NCBI RefSeq assembly: GCF_022201045.2
Contig: NC_068557.1
Span: 7,998,001-8,062,000, forward strand
DNA from: Citrus sinensis
Taxonomy: Eukaryota > Streptophyta > Magnoliopsida > Sapindales > Rutaceae
Direction of reading: 5' to 3'
DNA: 64,000 nt
Shown here: in pieces, positions 62,020-64,000 of the stretch
Numbering within the stretch: position 1 is the first letter of the stretch
How the letters are laid out: each line of letters starts with the position of its first letter
Notes under the pieces: model-generated
Told to the model about the DNA's origin: nothing
Databases searched by the model: none
The model's input: the letters and a program-made list of their open reading frames with translations, nothing else
Program-made: the position numbers and the translations under genes

Positions 62020-62695
62020 ATAAAATGTGTTTCACCGACTTTTTAAGTTTCATTTCTTGAAGTATCGCAATTAAATTTATAAAATACACAAGCCATGCGT
62101 TAAAATTAACCATGTTTCCATCAAATTTCACTTTTAAAATTTTATTTTTCTTAAATTTTTTATCTCGATAAATCTGAACTCTATTAAATTTTAAATGGTA
62201 CTACAAAAACGAACATAAGACTTACTTGCACGGGTTTTTCACATGGTGGGATTCGCCTTCATTGGCCTCACAAACATGAGATCAGCCATAAGAACAAATT
62301 GGCTTCATAGCATATCTTCTTTATTGTAACATTGCTCTCACTTTTTCACTCCTTTTTCTTCTTAACAAAGTTCAAGTTGGATACTCATATAAAAGAATAT
62401 TGGAAATAAATTTATATTTTTCAGTTATTTTAAGATATATTATTTGCAAAATATATATAAAATGATTTTTACGCTTGACTCTATTTGCTACTGGTTGTAA
62501 TGCATTGGTTTGATAAGTTCAGCCTTCTTTCCCACTTATTTCAGATAACAATGTCAAGATTCTTACAGAAAGAACCTTCACTAATTACTCATAAGCACTT
62601 CTTATAAGAAAGCTTCGTTTTACAAACAAAACTCTATATGTAACCTACAATCTTTCCTTCCTAGCAGGCATTAGTTTTATCACCACTGTCGTAAT
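62020..62695. other. spacer
   Basis: AT-rich DNA with no recognised gene. Confidence 0.45.
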
Positions 62696-63046
62696 GCTTG
62701 TTACTCGAATGCTCATGCAACTCACAGCATATCAGCTACAACCAAATGACAAAATGTCTAGCATAACAATTTTCCAAGTACGTGGATATACATATTGACC
62801 TTCAACATACATCTTGTCCTTCAACGTAAATAGCACACTAGCCTCTCTGCAACAAAATATTTGCTCAAACAAATCAAGTTCATGCTGGTAAAGTGAACCC
62901 CATTTTCAAAATTCTAAAACCCTTCTAAAACTACATAGTTACACATCTTATACTGTCACTTACCAAATGGCATAGGAAAGTAACATTTGGTGAAAATAAC
63001 AAATGACAACATCATGAACCAGAATTTAGCACTAATACACAAGGGA
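62696..63046. repeat. duplicated block D, copy 2
   Basis: Second copy of 58,778-59,085; here it is followed directly by block E copy 2. Confidence 0.85.
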
Positions 63047-64000
63047 ATTGGAATTATTAATCAATGAAGCTTCCTTGAAGTTCAATCTATCAAATGGTTC
63101 TCACTTTTCGTATCCCTACCCAAATTTTATGATAAATTGTCTCCTGAATATACATATTTATCATTGAAAGTCATAGTTTTAGCTCATTGGGATTAAGCGA
63201 TTACTTTGTTATTTGCCCTTTTTTTTCAGCGGGACCGGGGGTGGTGGTGGAAGGATCATCAAGTGATTAATTTAGTGCACAGAAGTTATGTTGAAAAGAA
63301 AAATATCATCGTCTAATTTTAAAAAGATAAAACATTGCTTCAAACATTTTTTAACTCTATAACACTGCTTCTGATTTGCTTATTCCAATGTCTAACATAT
63401 GTGTAAAAGAAAATTTTTAGTTAGTTACACTTTTTTACACAGATACTCAATCATTTATTTTATCTAAAGCAATGGTGCTAGTTTAGCACGCAATTAGCCA
63501 CAAAGGTATATTACATTTTAACTATCTATACGTTTCCAAATATACAAATATTAGTAGTATTGACAATAATATCTCCATTAATGGCGGAACAATGAAGAAC
63601 ATGGCTAAACAAAAGGAGATTGAATTTCCTTCACTAAAGGTGGAACAATATTGAAGAAAATGGGCAGACAAAAAGGAGATTGAATAAACTCATCAGATAA
63701 AGGTTACTCGAAATTTAATCTACCATAAAAGTTTTACTTTTTCATAACTTATTTGAGATCTGATATCCCACCACCACATCACTTACATATAATTAATTAT
63801 CATCAATTTTCCTCGAAAGAAGCTCTCTCGAAGTTTAGTTTACTATAGAAGTTGTTCTTTTTTTCATTACCTGTGTACATTTCTACAGAAAGAGTCTTTA
63901 AGTGATGCTGACATGCATCACCCTGTCACCGCACAACATTATTATCAAATGAAGCTACCTCCAAGTTTAAACTAACTTAAATGTTCTTCCTTTTTATAAC
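63047..64000. repeat. segmental duplication block E, copy 2 (runs off the window)
   Basis: Matches 40,729-42,071. It carries an extra 133-bp segment at about 63,288-63,420 absent from copy 1, and lacks the SINE that interrupts copy 1. Confidence 0.92.

Overview
This window is nuclear DNA from a core eudicot plant. The signs are AT-rich sequence, short GT-AG introns, plant-only gene families (RBR, KUP/HAK potassium transporter, AP2/ERF factor, GPI-anchored lipid transfer protein) and many short non-autonomous transposons and SINEs. Citrus or another Sapindales genome is my guess; nothing here proves it.

Layout. 1-6,314: a full-length L1-type LINE on the + strand with both ORFs open, a poly(A) tail and an exact target-site duplication; its 5' junction carries a perfect 28-bp inverted repeat. 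6,654-7,193 (-): a two-exon GPI-anchored lipid-transfer-like gene (VAS-like). 9,372-13,121 (+): a retinoblastoma-related gene that has kept the pocket and C-terminal exons but lacks the N-terminal half; a palindromic E2F site lies in its presumed promoter. 14,098-19,686 (-): an intact nine-exon KUP4/TRH1-type potassium transporter. 27,705-28,553 (-): the intronless ERF gene LEAFY PETIOLE (LEP). 35,532-37,619 (-): a five-exon Nudix hydrolase of the NUDT12/13 type. 48,775-50,695 and 60,301-61,793 (-): two four-exon paralogues for ribosomal protein eS27, with a third 3'-flank copy between them that has no coding region.

Between the genes are small transposons, several with readable target-site duplications: hAT-type elements (7,934; 21,949; 23,436; 45,476; 52,837), Mutator-like long-TIR MITEs (43,944 and 44,789), tRNA-derived SINEs (25,705 +; 26,901 -; 41,400 -; 57,409 -) and a Tourist/hAT-like MITE family. 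There are also tandem duplications (20.1, 33.3-34.8 and 38.3 kb) and larger paralogous blocks that tie 40.7-42.1 kb to 63.0-64.0 kb and 58.8 kb to 62.7 kb.

Gene relationships. The VAS-like gene and LEP are neighbours in Arabidopsis (At5g13900/At5g13910). Here they share a strand but lie about 20 kb apart, with RBR-like and KUP4 between them, which suggests old microsynteny with insertion or rearrangement. RBR-like and KUP4 are convergent. The observations most worth checking are the naturally N-truncated RBR gene with two GC-AG introns, the fast-evolving second eS27 copy, and the hairpin at the LINE 5' junction. All gene models are read by eye from splice signals, phase and family memory; no database search was run.
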